From Pedobacter montanisoli (GTDB taxonomy: Bacteria; Bacteroidota; Bacteroidia; Sphingobacteriales; Sphingobacteriaceae), in the NCBI RefSeq assembly GCF_022809115.1, contig NZ_JALGBH010000001.1, forward strand, positions 1,426,001 through 1,490,000: a DNA stretch of 64,000 nucleotides, read 5' to 3'. A program made the position numbers and the translations under genes. Within the stretch, counting starts at the first letter, position 1. Each line of letters starts with the position of its first letter. The notes under the pieces are model-generated. The model had not been told where the DNA came from, ran no database searches, and worked only from the letters and a program-made list of their open reading frames with translations. Positions 1 to 8,547 of the stretch are shown in pieces.

Positions 1-1637
1 TGAAGAGCTTTAAATTTACGACGAACTTCAGTATTGATCTGAATAATTACAGATACAACATTTTTGATAACCCGATAATTGGTGATGGTGTAGCCAATGG
101 AGGTCTTTCGGTAAGATCAATATCTACTACCAGAACCATTAACGTTAACCAGTTATTAAATTACAATAAAAGCATAGACAAGCATAATATTGATGTACTT
201 GTTGGCCATGAAACCTATCAGAAAAGATATGATTACAGTTATGGTCGTGCTACAGGACAAATCGTAAGTGGCTCTACTGAATTAAAGAACTTTAATACCA
301 TAACTAATCTTTATTCATACCAAGACAATTATAATCTAGAATCATATTTTGGCCGTGCAGAATACTCGTTTGATAATAAGTATTTCTTCTCTACCTCTTT
401 CAGGAGAGACGGTTCCTCAAGATTCTCGCCAAGTTCAAGATGGGGTAATTTCTGGTCTGTAGGTGCTGGCTGGACTATTAGTAACGAGAAGTTTTTTGAT
501 GTAAAAGCGATTAATAACTTAAAATTGAGAGCTTCTTATGGTTTAGTAGGTTCTGATGATCTGGGAAGCTATTATTTATACCAAACTTTTTATGATACAG
601 GCTTTAAAAATGGTAATGAACCTGGTTTAAAACAGTCTTTAACATTAGGTAACGAAAACCTGATCTGGGAAACCAATAAGAATATGGATATAGCGCTTGA
701 ATTTGGTCTCTTTAAAAATCGTATTAACGGTGCCGTTGAGGTATTTAAACGTCATACAGATAATCTGCTTTTTAGTGTTCCACTGGCAGTATCTTCTGGT
801 CTGAATTACCAATATCAAAATTTTGGGCGCTTAGAAAATAGTGGGATAGAAATTCAATTGGATGGAGTAGCTATACAAAGCCCTAACTTTAAATGGAATG
901 TAGGCGTAAATCTTACTTCTTTCAAGAACGTTATTGCCAAACTTCCTTTTGATGAGTATATCGATGGAACCAAAAAATACATGGTAGGTAAATCACGCTA
1001 TGATTATTGGTTAAGGCAATGGTACGGTGTTGACCCAGCCACCGGAAGTGAACTCTATGTGGCTAGCAGTCCAACCGTGGCTGGTGCAAAAACAATGCCC
1101 GATGGTACGATAGTAACACCAAACGGGACAGATGCCAAATTTGATTATTCAGGGCAGTCAATACCAGATTTTTACGGGAGCTTAAACAATACCTTAACCT
1201 ATAAGAACTTCAGCTTAGATTTTAGATTTATTTATCAGATCGGTGGTGTTGCTATGGATAAGGATTATCAATCGTTAATGTACAGCGGTACTTATGGGCG
1301 TAATTTACATGTTGATGCTCTAAATCCTTGGAGAAATCCAGGAGATGTTACCGATATCCCTAAAAGGATAACTGGTACAACCATGTACGATAGCAATAAA
1401 TGGTTAGTAGATGCATCATATCTATATTTAAGATCGGCAAGTCTGAGCTATGATCTGCCAAAATCATTCATCCAAAAATTAAATATTGGTCCAACCAAAG
1501 TTTACCTCACAGGAGAAAATATGTTCATGTTATCTAAACGTAAAGGATTTGATCCGTCTCAGGCGTTTAATGGTAACAGCTCTTACACCTACGCTCCGGT
1601 AAGAATAATCTCTCTTGGCCTTAATTTGACACTATAA
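1..1637 (+). CDS. SusC-like TonB-dependent outer-membrane transporter, C-terminal part (5' truncated by window edge)
   Basis: The reading frame is open from base 3 of the window to the TAA at 1635-1637, so about 544 residues of the C-terminal beta-barrel are visible; the signal peptide, carboxypeptidase-like domain and plug lie outside the window. Recognisable SusC barrel features include the FFSTSFRRDGSSRF strand near 385-425, the LRASYGLVGSDD segment near 525, and the C-terminal NMFMLSKRKGFDP motif followed by a last strand ending in LGLNLTL. SusC proteins form the outer-membrane channel of glycan (sometimes peptide) uptake complexes and pair with a SusD lid. The SusD gene follows 12 bases downstream of the stop, measured to its ATG, as in a single operon. 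The substrate cannot be told from this fragment. Confidence 0.95.
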   Translation, partial: KSFKFTTNFSIDLNNYRYNIFDNPIIGDGVANGGLSVRSISTTRTINVNQLLNYNKSIDKHNIDVLVGHETYQKRYDYSYGRATGQIVSGSTELKNFNTITNLYSYQDNYNLESYFGRAEYSFDNKYFFSTSFRRDGSSRFSPSSRWGNFWSVGAGWTISNEKFFDVKAINNLKLRASYGLVGSDDLGSYYLYQTFYDTGFKNGNEPGLKQSLTLGNENLIWETNKNMDIALEFGLFKNRINGAVEVFKRHTDNLLFSVPLAVSSGLNYQYQNFGRLENSGIEIQLDGVAIQSPNFKWNVGVNLTSFKNVIAKLPFDEYIDGTKKYMVGKSRYDYWLRQWYGVDPATGSELYVASSPTVAGAKTMPDGTIVTPNGTDAKFDYSGQSIPDFYGSLNNTLTYKNFSLDFRFIYQIGGVAMDKDYQSLMYSGTYGRNLHVDALNPWRNPGDVTDIPKRITGTTMYDSNKWLVDASYLYLRSASLSYDLPKSFIQKLNIGPTKVYLTGENMFMLSKRKGFDPSQAFNGNSSYTYAPVRIISLGLNLTL

Positions 1638-1649
1638 TTTTTGAGTAAC

Positions 1650-3188
1650 ATGAAAAATAAGATATATATATTTATGCTGGCCGGAAGTTTAATGGCTTCT
1701 GTTGGCTGCAAAAAAGAATTTTTAAATACATTCCCAACAGATCAGGTGGCTCAAACTACCGTTTTTGAAAACATCACCAATGCTAAATTAGCTGTAAACG
1801 GTATGTACCGTTTGCTTTATCTTCAAATCAGTAACCAGTCGCAGGATGGGCATGCAGCCATGATGATTAATATGGATGCAATGGGAGAAGATCTGGTATG
1901 GTCTGGAAATACCTATACTTATCATAAGCCTGCTTTACGTTGGGAAGATCACAGGAATGCTGCCAGTGCGCTGGCTAAATATCCTTATATGCTTTACTAT
2001 CGTATTAACAGTAATGCTAACATGATTATTGATAATATAGACGGGATAGAAGGAGCAGAAACAGATAAAAACACAATTAAAGGCGAAGCCCTTGCTATGA
2101 GAGCATGGTGTCACTTTAACTTGGTGCAATTGTATGGCAAACGCTATGAAGCTGGTAAGCAAAATACCCAGCCCGGTATTCCTATCGTAATTTCATCAGA
2201 TGGAGTAGATCAGCCAAGATCATCGGTGGAGGCAGTTTATACTCAGATTAATAAAGATTTAGATTTGGCTATTTCTTTACTGGGGCATGCCAATACTACA
2301 ATTAATACACACATTAATGTAAATGTGGCAAAAGGCATTAAAGCACGTGTGGCCTTAACCATGCAGGATTGGCCAAATGCTGTTAAATACGCCAGCGAAG
2401 CCAGAGCAGGTAAAGCTTTGATGACCGGTACAGAATACGTTGATAAGTTTACCACAATGGATAACAAAGAATGGCTTTGGAGTATTAACCAACTAGGAGA
2501 TCAGTTACCTAATTACGGCGCATTTTATTCTTACATAGCAGGTAATTACGCTTCTTCTTTTAGCAGGGTTGAACCCAAAATGATCAATTCCATTCTGTTT
2601 AACCGACTAACTTCAACCGATATCCGGAAAAAGTTATGGTGGGATGGTTCTGCTGGTGACAAACAATATTTCGGTGTTAGAGACGGAAATACAGGAAATC
2701 CGCCAAGTGGTACGGCTTACGTTAAATACATGAACAGAAAATTCATGGTGCCTGATATTAAAAGCAGAGCAGGAGATATTCCTTTGATGAGAACTGCAGA
2801 ATTAATATTGATTGAGGCTGAGGCATTGGCAAGAATGGGAGGTAGAGATGCAGACGCAGCACAGGTACTTTATATTCTGGCTAAAAACAGGGATGCTAAT
2901 TATACACTTTCTACTAAGACAGGGGCAGCTCTTATAGATGAGATTATGTTTCAACGTAGAGTAGAATTGTGGGGAGAAGGATTTAGATTTTACGATTTGA
3001 AGAGAACGGATTCTGATATGGACAGAAATGGAATGGATAATCCGAGAGTAAGTTCTGTAAGCTATCTTACTATTGCCTTTACCTTGTTTAAAGAAAAGGC
3101 TTCAAAGAATGACTTATGGGAATATAAAATACCTCAAGATGAGTTAAATACCAATAAGGCGATGAAGCCTACTGACCAAAACCCATAA
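1650..3188 (+). CDS. SusD/RagB-like nutrient-binding outer-membrane lipoprotein
   Basis: A 512-residue protein with a lipoprotein signal (MKNKIYIFMLAGSLMASVGC, predicted lipidated Cys20, followed by KKE). The mature start EFLNTFPTDQV, the central MRAWCHFNLVQLYG helix and the C-terminal ELWGEGFRFYDLKR segment are classic SusD/RagB features. SusD proteins are helical TPR-like lids that sit on SusC and capture oligosaccharides. An in-frame TTG at 1641 would add three residues; I chose the ATG at 1650 because it gives a compact signal peptide. No glycoside hydrolase or sensor gene follows, so the substrate is unknown. It is the last gene of its operon and is followed by a large hairpin repeat. 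Confidence 0.93.
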   Translation: MKNKIYIFMLAGSLMASVGCKKEFLNTFPTDQVAQTTVFENITNAKLAVNGMYRLLYLQISNQSQDGHAAMMINMDAMGEDLVWSGNTYTYHKPALRWEDHRNAASALAKYPYMLYYRINSNANMIIDNIDGIEGAETDKNTIKGEALAMRAWCHFNLVQLYGKRYEAGKQNTQPGIPIVISSDGVDQPRSSVEAVYTQINKDLDLAISLLGHANTTINTHINVNVAKGIKARVALTMQDWPNAVKYASEARAGKALMTGTEYVDKFTTMDNKEWLWSINQLGDQLPNYGAFYSYIAGNYASSFSRVEPKMINSILFNRLTSTDIRKKLWWDGSAGDKQYFGVRDGNTGNPPSGTAYVKYMNRKFMVPDIKSRAGDIPLMRTAELILIEAEALARMGGRDADAAQVLYILAKNRDANYTLSTKTGAALIDEIMFQRRVELWGEGFRFYDLKRTDSDMDRNGMDNPRVSSVSYLTIAFTLFKEKASKNDLWEYKIPQDELNTNKAMKPTDQNP

Positions 3189-3194
3189 TGGTGA

Positions 3195-3307
3195 GAGGCT
3201 GTTTGAAAACCTTTCTTATTCGTCATCCTGAACTCGTTTCAGGATCTAATGAGTAGAGGATTCTGTATTAAATACGGAATGACACTAAGAAAAAATCAGA
3301 CAGCCTC
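3195..3307. repeat. Intergenic palindromic element containing a GTCATCCTGAAC/TTTCAGGATCT core
   Basis: Between two convergent genes, GAGGCTGTTTGA (3195-3206) pairs with TCAGACAGCCTC (3296-3307), giving a 12-bp stem with one G-U pair. Inside it lies a second small palindrome, CCTGAA...TTCAGG (3227-3243). A T-run follows on the plus side. A diverged copy of the inner core lies at 32719-32760. Such GTCATCCTGAAC-type repeats are, from general knowledge, scattered between genes in sphingobacterial genomes. Here it probably also serves as a transcription terminator. Confidence 0.7.
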
Positions 3308-3311
3308 TTTT

Positions 3312-4949
3312 TTACTGTTGTTTTTTTACATTTTTCAGTATCATTAAAGCTAAAGGATTGATCTGATAACCAGATATATTGTTCTGTACCATTACTACGC
3401 ACTGGTCATATAACAAAGGTACAACCGGTGCATCTTCCACAATCATATTTTCCATTTTATGGTAGAGATCATATCGTTTCTGAGTATCCTTTTCATAATA
3501 ACTCTGCTCAAATAAGCGGTCAAAATCTTTATTGAAATAACCTGTATAATTAGGGCCAAAAGGAACCTTATTCTTTGAATAAAAAACAGAAAGGTAATTC
3601 TCGCCGTCTGGATAATCAGATATCCATGAACCTCTGAAAAACGCAACCTCATTTTTTGACATCAGGTCACGCAAACCAGCTGCGGGCATTACATCTACTT
3701 TTACTTTCATGCCAATATTGGTAAGCTCACCTTGTATAAATTCAATGAGATCTTTATAAGTAGTTGAGGTGGTAAGCGTAACCACAGGCATTCCTTTACC
3801 ATGCGGAAAACCTGCTTCAGCTAATAATTGCTCGGCTTTACTTAAGTCGTAAACATAACCCTTAACTTTAGTGCTGTCAAAGCCAGGCATTCCTTCAGGT
3901 ATGAAACCGGAAGTTGCCGGTATGCCAATGCTGTTTCGTAAATATTTAATTAATTTAGGTTTATCTATGGCATAGTTAATGGCCTGACGTACTTTTTTTA
4001 ATGACAAGGGAGAACCTTTAACCAGTGCATTGTTGGGATCTACTAAAATACCCACATATTCCGTACACAAATATGACCCTTTAAAAAGCTGGAATTTACC
4101 TTCATATTTATGGGTCATTTTTCCGCTTTTGGTTAAAATGTCGTCCCGGTAACTTCCATCAACACTATAAAAAAAGTCGAGTTCTTTTTTGATGAAATTC
4201 ATGAAAGCGTTTTGCTTATCGCTAATGAAAGTAACTTTTACAGCGTCTAAAAAGGGTAGTCTGTTATTGGCAGAATCTTTTTCCCAGTAATTGTCGTTTT
4301 TTAATAAAACTAAGATTTCATCTTCTTTCCAGTATTTAAACCTAAAAGGGCCGGTGCCAACCGGGTGATTCCTGAAATCTTTTCCATAATGCTCTACCAC
4401 TTCTTTGGGTACTACAGAACAATATTGGGCAGTTAAAAGATTAAGGAAAGCAGGAAAAGGTTTGGTTAATTTAATCTGAAAAGTACTGTCGTTAATTGCA
4501 GTAAAACTATTTTGATCTTTAACCTTGTCACTAAAGATCCAACCACCAGAAGAAGCAACTTTAGGATCTATTAAACGGTAAAAACTGTATGCAAAATCTG
4601 AGGCGACTACCTTTCTTCCTTTTCCGTCTTTAAAAAGTGGATCATCGTGAAAATACACATCGTTACGTAGATTAAAAGTATAGGTAAGACCATCTTCATC
4701 AACTGACCATGATTTAGCGATGCAAGGAACAGTATTTAAATCTTTATCTATTTGTACCAATCCGTTAAAAACCTGATTGATCATCCATATTGCATTTTGG
4801 TTACGTGCAAAGGCCGGATCTAAGGAGGTAAGATTTTGATCTAGATTGATATTAAAAACCTTTTTATTGTCATGGTCTGCTTTTCGGCTACATGAAATAA
4901 AAAGAACAACACTTAAAAGCCAAAATAAGTACGGTTTTATTGTTCGCAT
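3312..4949 (-). CDS. Peptide/solute ABC transporter substrate-binding lipoprotein (SBP_bac_5, OppA/DppA-like)
   Basis: A 545-residue protein with a lipoprotein signal (LLSVVLFISC, Cys20). The mature part begins NINLDQNLTSLDPAFARN and contains the family signature around KSWSVDEDGLTYTFNLRNDV, plus the HPVGTGPFRFKYWKEDE and KVRQAINYAIDKPKLI segments, all typical of family 5 extracellular solute-binding proteins. These bind oligopeptides or related ligands. No permease or ATPase gene is adjacent, as is common in Bacteroidota where this gene often stands alone. It is transcribed away from 4994, with only 44 bases between the two starts, so the two genes share a short divergent promoter region. 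Confidence 0.9.
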   Translation of the reverse strand: MRTIKPYLFWLLSVVLFISCSRKADHDNKKVFNINLDQNLTSLDPAFARNQNAIWMINQVFNGLVQIDKDLNTVPCIAKSWSVDEDGLTYTFNLRNDVYFHDDPLFKDGKGRKVVASDFAYSFYRLIDPKVASSGGWIFSDKVKDQNSFTAINDSTFQIKLTKPFPAFLNLLTAQYCSVVPKEVVEHYGKDFRNHPVGTGPFRFKYWKEDEILVLLKNDNYWEKDSANNRLPFLDAVKVTFISDKQNAFMNFIKKELDFFYSVDGSYRDDILTKSGKMTHKYEGKFQLFKGSYLCTEYVGILVDPNNALVKGSPLSLKKVRQAINYAIDKPKLIKYLRNSIGIPATSGFIPEGMPGFDSTKVKGYVYDLSKAEQLLAEAGFPHGKGMPVVTLTTSTTYKDLIEFIQGELTNIGMKVKVDVMPAAGLRDLMSKNEVAFFRGSWISDYPDGENYLSVFYSKNKVPFGPNYTGYFNKDFDRLFEQSYYEKDTQKRYDLYHKMENMIVEDAPVVPLLYDQCVVMVQNNISGYQINPLALMILKNVKKQQ

Positions 4950-4971
4950 CGGAATTAGAATAGTATTTTTG
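4940..4971 (+). promoter_or_regulatory. Bacteroidota-type promoter for the 4994 gene
   Basis: TTG (4940-4942) is separated by 21 bases from TATTTTTG (4964-4971), matching the Bacteroidota -33/-7 consensus (TTTG, TAnnTTTG). It overlaps the first codons of the divergent gene. Confidence 0.5.
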
Positions 4972-4993
4972 CCAAATTAATAAATAAAATCTC

Positions 4994-5446
4994 ATGTCTG
5001 GTTTAAATAAACTTATAAAAAGCGAAATTGATTCAAATCTGAGGGAAGAATTAGAAGAGCGTTTGGCTATTGTTGAGCATAAAATTAAGTTTATGGATAA
5101 GGTTCCGGTTTGTATTTTAGACACACTTGCTCATCCGGGTTTAACCTTAATGGATTATGCTGAAGGCGCTGGAGCAGCTTTAACTACCAGTGCAGGTGAA
5201 GCCGCTTTTCTGATCTTTTATGAGGAAGGAAAAACGCTTGAGGAACTGATGCGGCTGGTACCAACATTATTGGATGAAAACTGGTCTGCAGTTAAATATA
5301 ACCGAGTTTATTTATTGGCAGATGCTTACCAGGCTGCCAAACCTGCAGATGCGGTTGCTTTAACCGAAGATATTGCAGAAATGATACATCCGGGGCATTT
5401 TATTTTTGGTTTTGAGGGAGATAAGTGGATAAAGTTTACACTCTAA
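4994..5446 (+). CDS. Small protein resembling the C-terminal lobe of a periplasmic-binding (BtuF-like) fold
   Basis: A 150-residue protein without a signal peptide or membrane segment. The N-terminal 30 residues are charged and helical (IDSNLREELEERLAIVEHK). The rest reads like the C-terminal lobe of a cobalamin/iron-siderophore binding protein: LDTLAHPGLTLMDYAEGAGA resembles the loop that introduces the second lobe, and NRVYLLADAYQAAKPADAV followed by AEMIHP resembles the usual VY-xxD...P-x..LAxxIHP ending. A normal member would be about twice as long with an N-terminal lobe. It could be a cytoplasmic domain-only relative or a decayed gene. I do not recognise a characterised function. It ends convergently, overlapping the next gene by 4 bases. 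Confidence 0.6.
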   Translation: MSGLNKLIKSEIDSNLREELEERLAIVEHKIKFMDKVPVCILDTLAHPGLTLMDYAEGAGAALTTSAGEAAFLIFYEEGKTLEELMRLVPTLLDENWSAVKYNRVYLLADAYQAAKPADAVALTEDIAEMIHPGHFIFGFEGDKWIKFTL

Positions 5447-5964
5447 TAGCTTACAAATTTATCCATCTGCTCATTTACGAACTTTAAAGTATCCTCTTTG
5501 TAAAAATCGCCATTCTCATTAAGTTCCTGCTTAATTTGAGAGATATGAATGCGTAATGGCATTACATTAAGGTGTAAATAAGCACAAACCCCGTTAAAGT
5601 GTTCTACACCCCTTATATTTCCATACCTGCCAGATGAGATTCCTGTTAAACATGCTTTTTTATTGTAGAAGCTTTCAGGAAAAACACAGGCATCTATAAA
5701 TGCTTTAAGTACACCCGGATAACTGCCATTGTACTCTGGTATAATAAATAAAAACTTATCGGTTTGTGTAACCATAAGTTGTATTTTCTCAAATTCTGCA
5801 CTTTTTTTTCCGTACAGGTCGTTGGCAATAAAATTATCTGGTAAATCCTGTAAGTTAAAGAGATTGGTTTCTAACCCCTTTTTAGCCAATTCTTTTTGAT
5901 AAAAATTGGCAACTTTTAAGGAAAAACTGTTCGGGCGATTGGTGCCAACAATGATGGTATTCAT
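5443..5964 (-). CDS. NADPH-dependent FMN reductase family protein
   Basis: A 173-residue flavodoxin-like protein. The phosphate-binding loop is GTNRPNSFSLKVA (residues 7-19), and the flavin-contacting PEYNGSYPGVLKAFID segment lies near residue 95. Both are hallmarks of the NAD(P)H-dependent FMN reductase/azoreductase group (SsuE, ChrR, YhdA relatives). Known members reduce FMN, quinones or azo compounds in the cytoplasm; the natural electron acceptor here is unknown. Its stop overlaps that of the convergent upstream gene by 4 bases, and a 174-base AT-rich gap separates its start from parA on the other strand. Confidence 0.85.
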   Translation of the reverse strand: MNTIIVGTNRPNSFSLKVANFYQKELAKKGLETNLFNLQDLPDNFIANDLYGKKSAEFEKIQLMVTQTDKFLFIIPEYNGSYPGVLKAFIDACVFPESFYNKKACLTGISSGRYGNIRGVEHFNGVCAYLHLNVMPLRIHISQIKQELNENGDFYKEDTLKFVNEQMDKFVSY

Positions 5965-6138
5965 GCAAAAAATGTTAATAACATGTGAAAAACACTTATA
6001 GGTAAAGTGCGTATTTTTAGTTTTACTTCGTATCTTAGCTAACTGTTAAAATGTGCAGTATACCTTACAAAAATAGCATTTTTAAAAAATATTTTTAAAA
6101 TAAGTCGTGGCCTTCCATGGCTTTGTTCATAAAAGCAA

Positions 6139-6942
6139 ATGAGTAAAATAATAGCTTTAGCCAACCAAAAAGGAGGAGTTGGAAAAACAACTTCATCTAT
6201 TAATTTAGCTGCCAGTTTAGCGGTTTTAGAATATAGAACTCTATTGGTTGATGCCGATCCACAGGCCAACTCTACTTCAGGAATAGGTTTTGATCCCCGC
6301 AACATCAAAAACAGTATTTATGAATGTATCATAAACGGTATTGAGGCTACTGAAGCCATTATCAAAACAGATACGCCTAACCTTGATCTTTTACCGGCTC
6401 ATATAGATTTAGTAGGAGCTGAAATAGAAATGATCAACATGGCCGAGCGTGAATATAAAATGAAAGCGGTGTTGGATAAAGTAAAAGATCAATATGATTT
6501 TATCATTATTGATTGCTCTCCTTCTTTGGGTTTAATTACCATTAACTCGTTAACTGCAGCTGATTCTGTTATCATACCGGTACAATGCGAGTATTTTGCA
6601 TTAGAAGGATTAGGTAAATTGTTAAATACCATTAAAATTGTACAAAACAGGTTAAATACTTCGTTAGAGATTGAAGGTATTTTACTGACGATGTATGATG
6701 TAAGGTTACGCTTATCTAACCAGGTAGTAGAAGAAGTAAAAACGCATTTCCAAGACTTGGTATTTGATACCATTATACAACGTAATACCCGTTTAAGTGA
6801 AGCTCCGAGTTATGGCGTATCGGTAATTATGCACGATGCAAGCTGTAAAGGTGCTATCAATTATTTAAATCTTGCCAGAGAAATTGTGCGTAAAAATGGT
6901 CTGGTAACAGAAGATGAGGAGATTAAAACCGCAACAATTTAA
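6139..6942 (+). CDS. parA: Chromosome-partitioning ATPase ParA/Soj
   Basis: A 267-residue MinD/ParA-type ATPase. The deviant Walker A motif KGGVGKTT is at residues 11-18, Walker A' (LLVDADPQANST) near 34-45, and Walker B (FIIIDCSPSLGLIT) near 121. ParA uses ATP-dependent DNA binding to move ParB-parS complexes and segregate the origin. The start at 6139 gives MSKIIALANQ, the usual short N-terminus of chromosomal ParA, without the extra HTH of plasmid forms. parB follows after 9 bases, and the order parA-parB-DUF5683-dapB-lepB is common in Bacteroidota chromosomes, so this is the chromosomal system. Confidence 0.97.
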   Translation: MSKIIALANQKGGVGKTTSSINLAASLAVLEYRTLLVDADPQANSTSGIGFDPRNIKNSIYECIINGIEATEAIIKTDTPNLDLLPAHIDLVGAEIEMINMAEREYKMKAVLDKVKDQYDFIIIDCSPSLGLITINSLTAADSVIIPVQCEYFALEGLGKLLNTIKIVQNRLNTSLEIEGILLTMYDVRLRLSNQVVEEVKTHFQDLVFDTIIQRNTRLSEAPSYGVSVIMHDASCKGAINYLNLAREIVRKNGLVTEDEEIKTATI

Positions 6943-6951
6943 ATTATTTAA

Positions 6952-7848
6952 ATGACTTCATTTCAGCGAAAAACAGGATTAGGAAAAGGATTAAGTGCAC
7001 TTTTAGATGATAATGAAACTGTAAATGCCACCAAAACCGGTGCAGAGGTTGCTGTGGCTCCTGCTGTGGGTAGCATCAGTTTTATCAAAATAGAGGATAT
7101 AGAAACTAATCCTTATCAGCCACGTACAGAATTTGATCAGGTTGCATTAAATGAATTGTCTGATTCTATCAAAGTACAAGGACTTATACAACCTATAACC
7201 GTTCGTAAAAACGGTGATAAATACCAGTTAATTTCTGGAGAACGAAGATTTAGAGCTTCAAAACTTGCCGGACTTACTGAAATACCAGCTTATATCCGTA
7301 CTGCAGATAACCAGCAGATGCTGGAAATGGCACTTATTGAAAATATTCAGAGAGAAAATCTTAATGCTATTGAAGTGGCTTTAAGTTTTCAGCAGATGAT
7401 AGATGAATGTAATCTTAAAGCAGAGCAATTAGGAGAGCGTGTAGGTAAGAACAGAACTACGGTAAGTAATTATTTGCGTTTACTTAAATTACCTCCTGTA
7501 ATTCAAGCTTCCATTCGCGATGGAAAAATCTCTATGGGACATGCCCGTGCTTTGATCAGTGTTGAAGAAACAGACAAACAACTTTATATTCACCATGAAA
7601 TTATTGATAAAGGACTTTCTGTTCGTAAAGTAGAAGAAATGGTTCGTGGCATCAATCATGTTGTTGTAAAACCACAAACTACGCCAGAACCTGTATCTTT
7701 TGAATACCAGAAATTACAAAACGATTTATCCTCTAAATTTTCAACTAAAGTTAAGTTAAAAGTAAAAGACAACGGAAAAGGAAGCATAGAAATACCTTTT
7801 GTTAATAGTAATGATCTTAACCGAATTTTAGAATTATTAGACTGGTAA
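6952..7848 (+). CDS. parB: Chromosome-partitioning protein ParB/Spo0J
   Basis: A 298-residue protein. The N-terminal KTGLGKGLSALL stretch is the ParA-stimulating peptide. Then come the NPYQPR box (53-58), the CTP-binding GERRFRA motif (96-102), the IENIQRENLNAIE segment (about 129-141), and a central HTH around RVGKNRTTVSNYLRLLKLP that binds parS. The C-terminal 60 residues form the dimerisation domain. It acts with ParA in chromosome segregation and SMC loading. The stop TAA (7846-7848) overlaps the A of the next start, indicating translational coupling. I did not find a convincing parS site in this window. Confidence 0.97.
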   Translation: MTSFQRKTGLGKGLSALLDDNETVNATKTGAEVAVAPAVGSISFIKIEDIETNPYQPRTEFDQVALNELSDSIKVQGLIQPITVRKNGDKYQLISGERRFRASKLAGLTEIPAYIRTADNQQMLEMALIENIQRENLNAIEVALSFQQMIDECNLKAEQLGERVGKNRTTVSNYLRLLKLPPVIQASIRDGKISMGHARALISVEETDKQLYIHHEIIDKGLSVRKVEEMVRGINHVVVKPQTTPEPVSFEYQKLQNDLSSKFSTKVKLKVKDNGKGSIEIPFVNSNDLNRILELLDW

Positions 7849-8528
7849 TGCGAAACCTGCTCACATTTTTTTTACTCACTTTAACTTTTTATTATGCAAA
7901 AGGCCAGCAGAATAAGGGAAAAGTAACAGATAGTATAAAAAATGAAAGAACTTTAGATACACTCAATGCACCTAAATATGTAAATCAAGGTAAAATTGCT
8001 GGTAAAAAAGCTGTTTACCGCTCATTGATTTTTCCGGGCTTAGGTCAGGCTTATAATTATGGTCTGATTGTGGATGATATAAAAAGTGGCAGAGTACAGA
8101 CTAAAAGGATAGGTCAGAAAATATATATTATTGGCAAAATTGCTGCAATTTATGGGGGAGGAACCTTACTTGTAAGTTCCTACATAGATAACAACAATAG
8201 CTATAAGCGGTTTTTACGCGAACTTCAGTACAGACAATCTCATAATAACCAACCCGATCCTGAAGGTAATTTACAGAATTACCCTAATACAGATGCTTTA
8301 ATTGTAGCTAAGAATATATATAAGCGGAACAGAGAAGTTGTGCTCATTTCATTAGTGGGTTTATATGGTTTAAATGTTTTAGATGCTTATATTACGGCTC
8401 GGTTAAAGTATTTTAGTGTAGATGAAACATTGTCTTTTAAGATATCTCCGTCGGTAATTTCAACAGGCACGGCTACCATGTATGGATATCAGTCTGTACC
8501 GGCTATGAAACTCACTTTACGTTTTTAA
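7848..8528 (+). CDS. DUF5683 domain membrane-associated protein
   Basis: A 226-residue protein with an N-terminal signal (MRNLLTFFLLTLTFYYAKGQ). The mature part carries the DUF5683 hallmark AVYRSLIFPGLGQAYN near residue 60, followed by a hydrophobic helix (KIAAIYGGGTLLVSSYID) and a second one near EVVLISLVGLYGLNVLDAYITARL. DUF5683 is widespread in Bacteroidota at this exact position between parB and dapB, but I know of no established function. The start overlaps the parB stop by one base, so it is translated as part of the operon. Confidence 0.85.
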   Translation: MRNLLTFFLLTLTFYYAKGQQNKGKVTDSIKNERTLDTLNAPKYVNQGKIAGKKAVYRSLIFPGLGQAYNYGLIVDDIKSGRVQTKRIGQKIYIIGKIAAIYGGGTLLVSSYIDNNNSYKRFLRELQYRQSHNNQPDPEGNLQNYPNTDALIVAKNIYKRNREVVLISLVGLYGLNVLDAYITARLKYFSVDETLSFKISPSVISTGTATMYGYQSVPAMKLTLRF

Positions 8529-8547
8529 CCCTAAATTTAAAACAAAC

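Noticed and set aside
1641..1649. TTG start for the SusD gene
   Set aside because: The ATG at 1650 gives a normal lipoprotein signal. The TTG adds three residues only and overlaps no recognisable signal.
5979..5994. parS-like sequence upstream of parA (TAACATGTGAAAAACA)
   Set aside because: It matches the parS consensus TGTTTCACGTGAAACA poorly: the central CACGTG is CATGTG and the arms do not pair.
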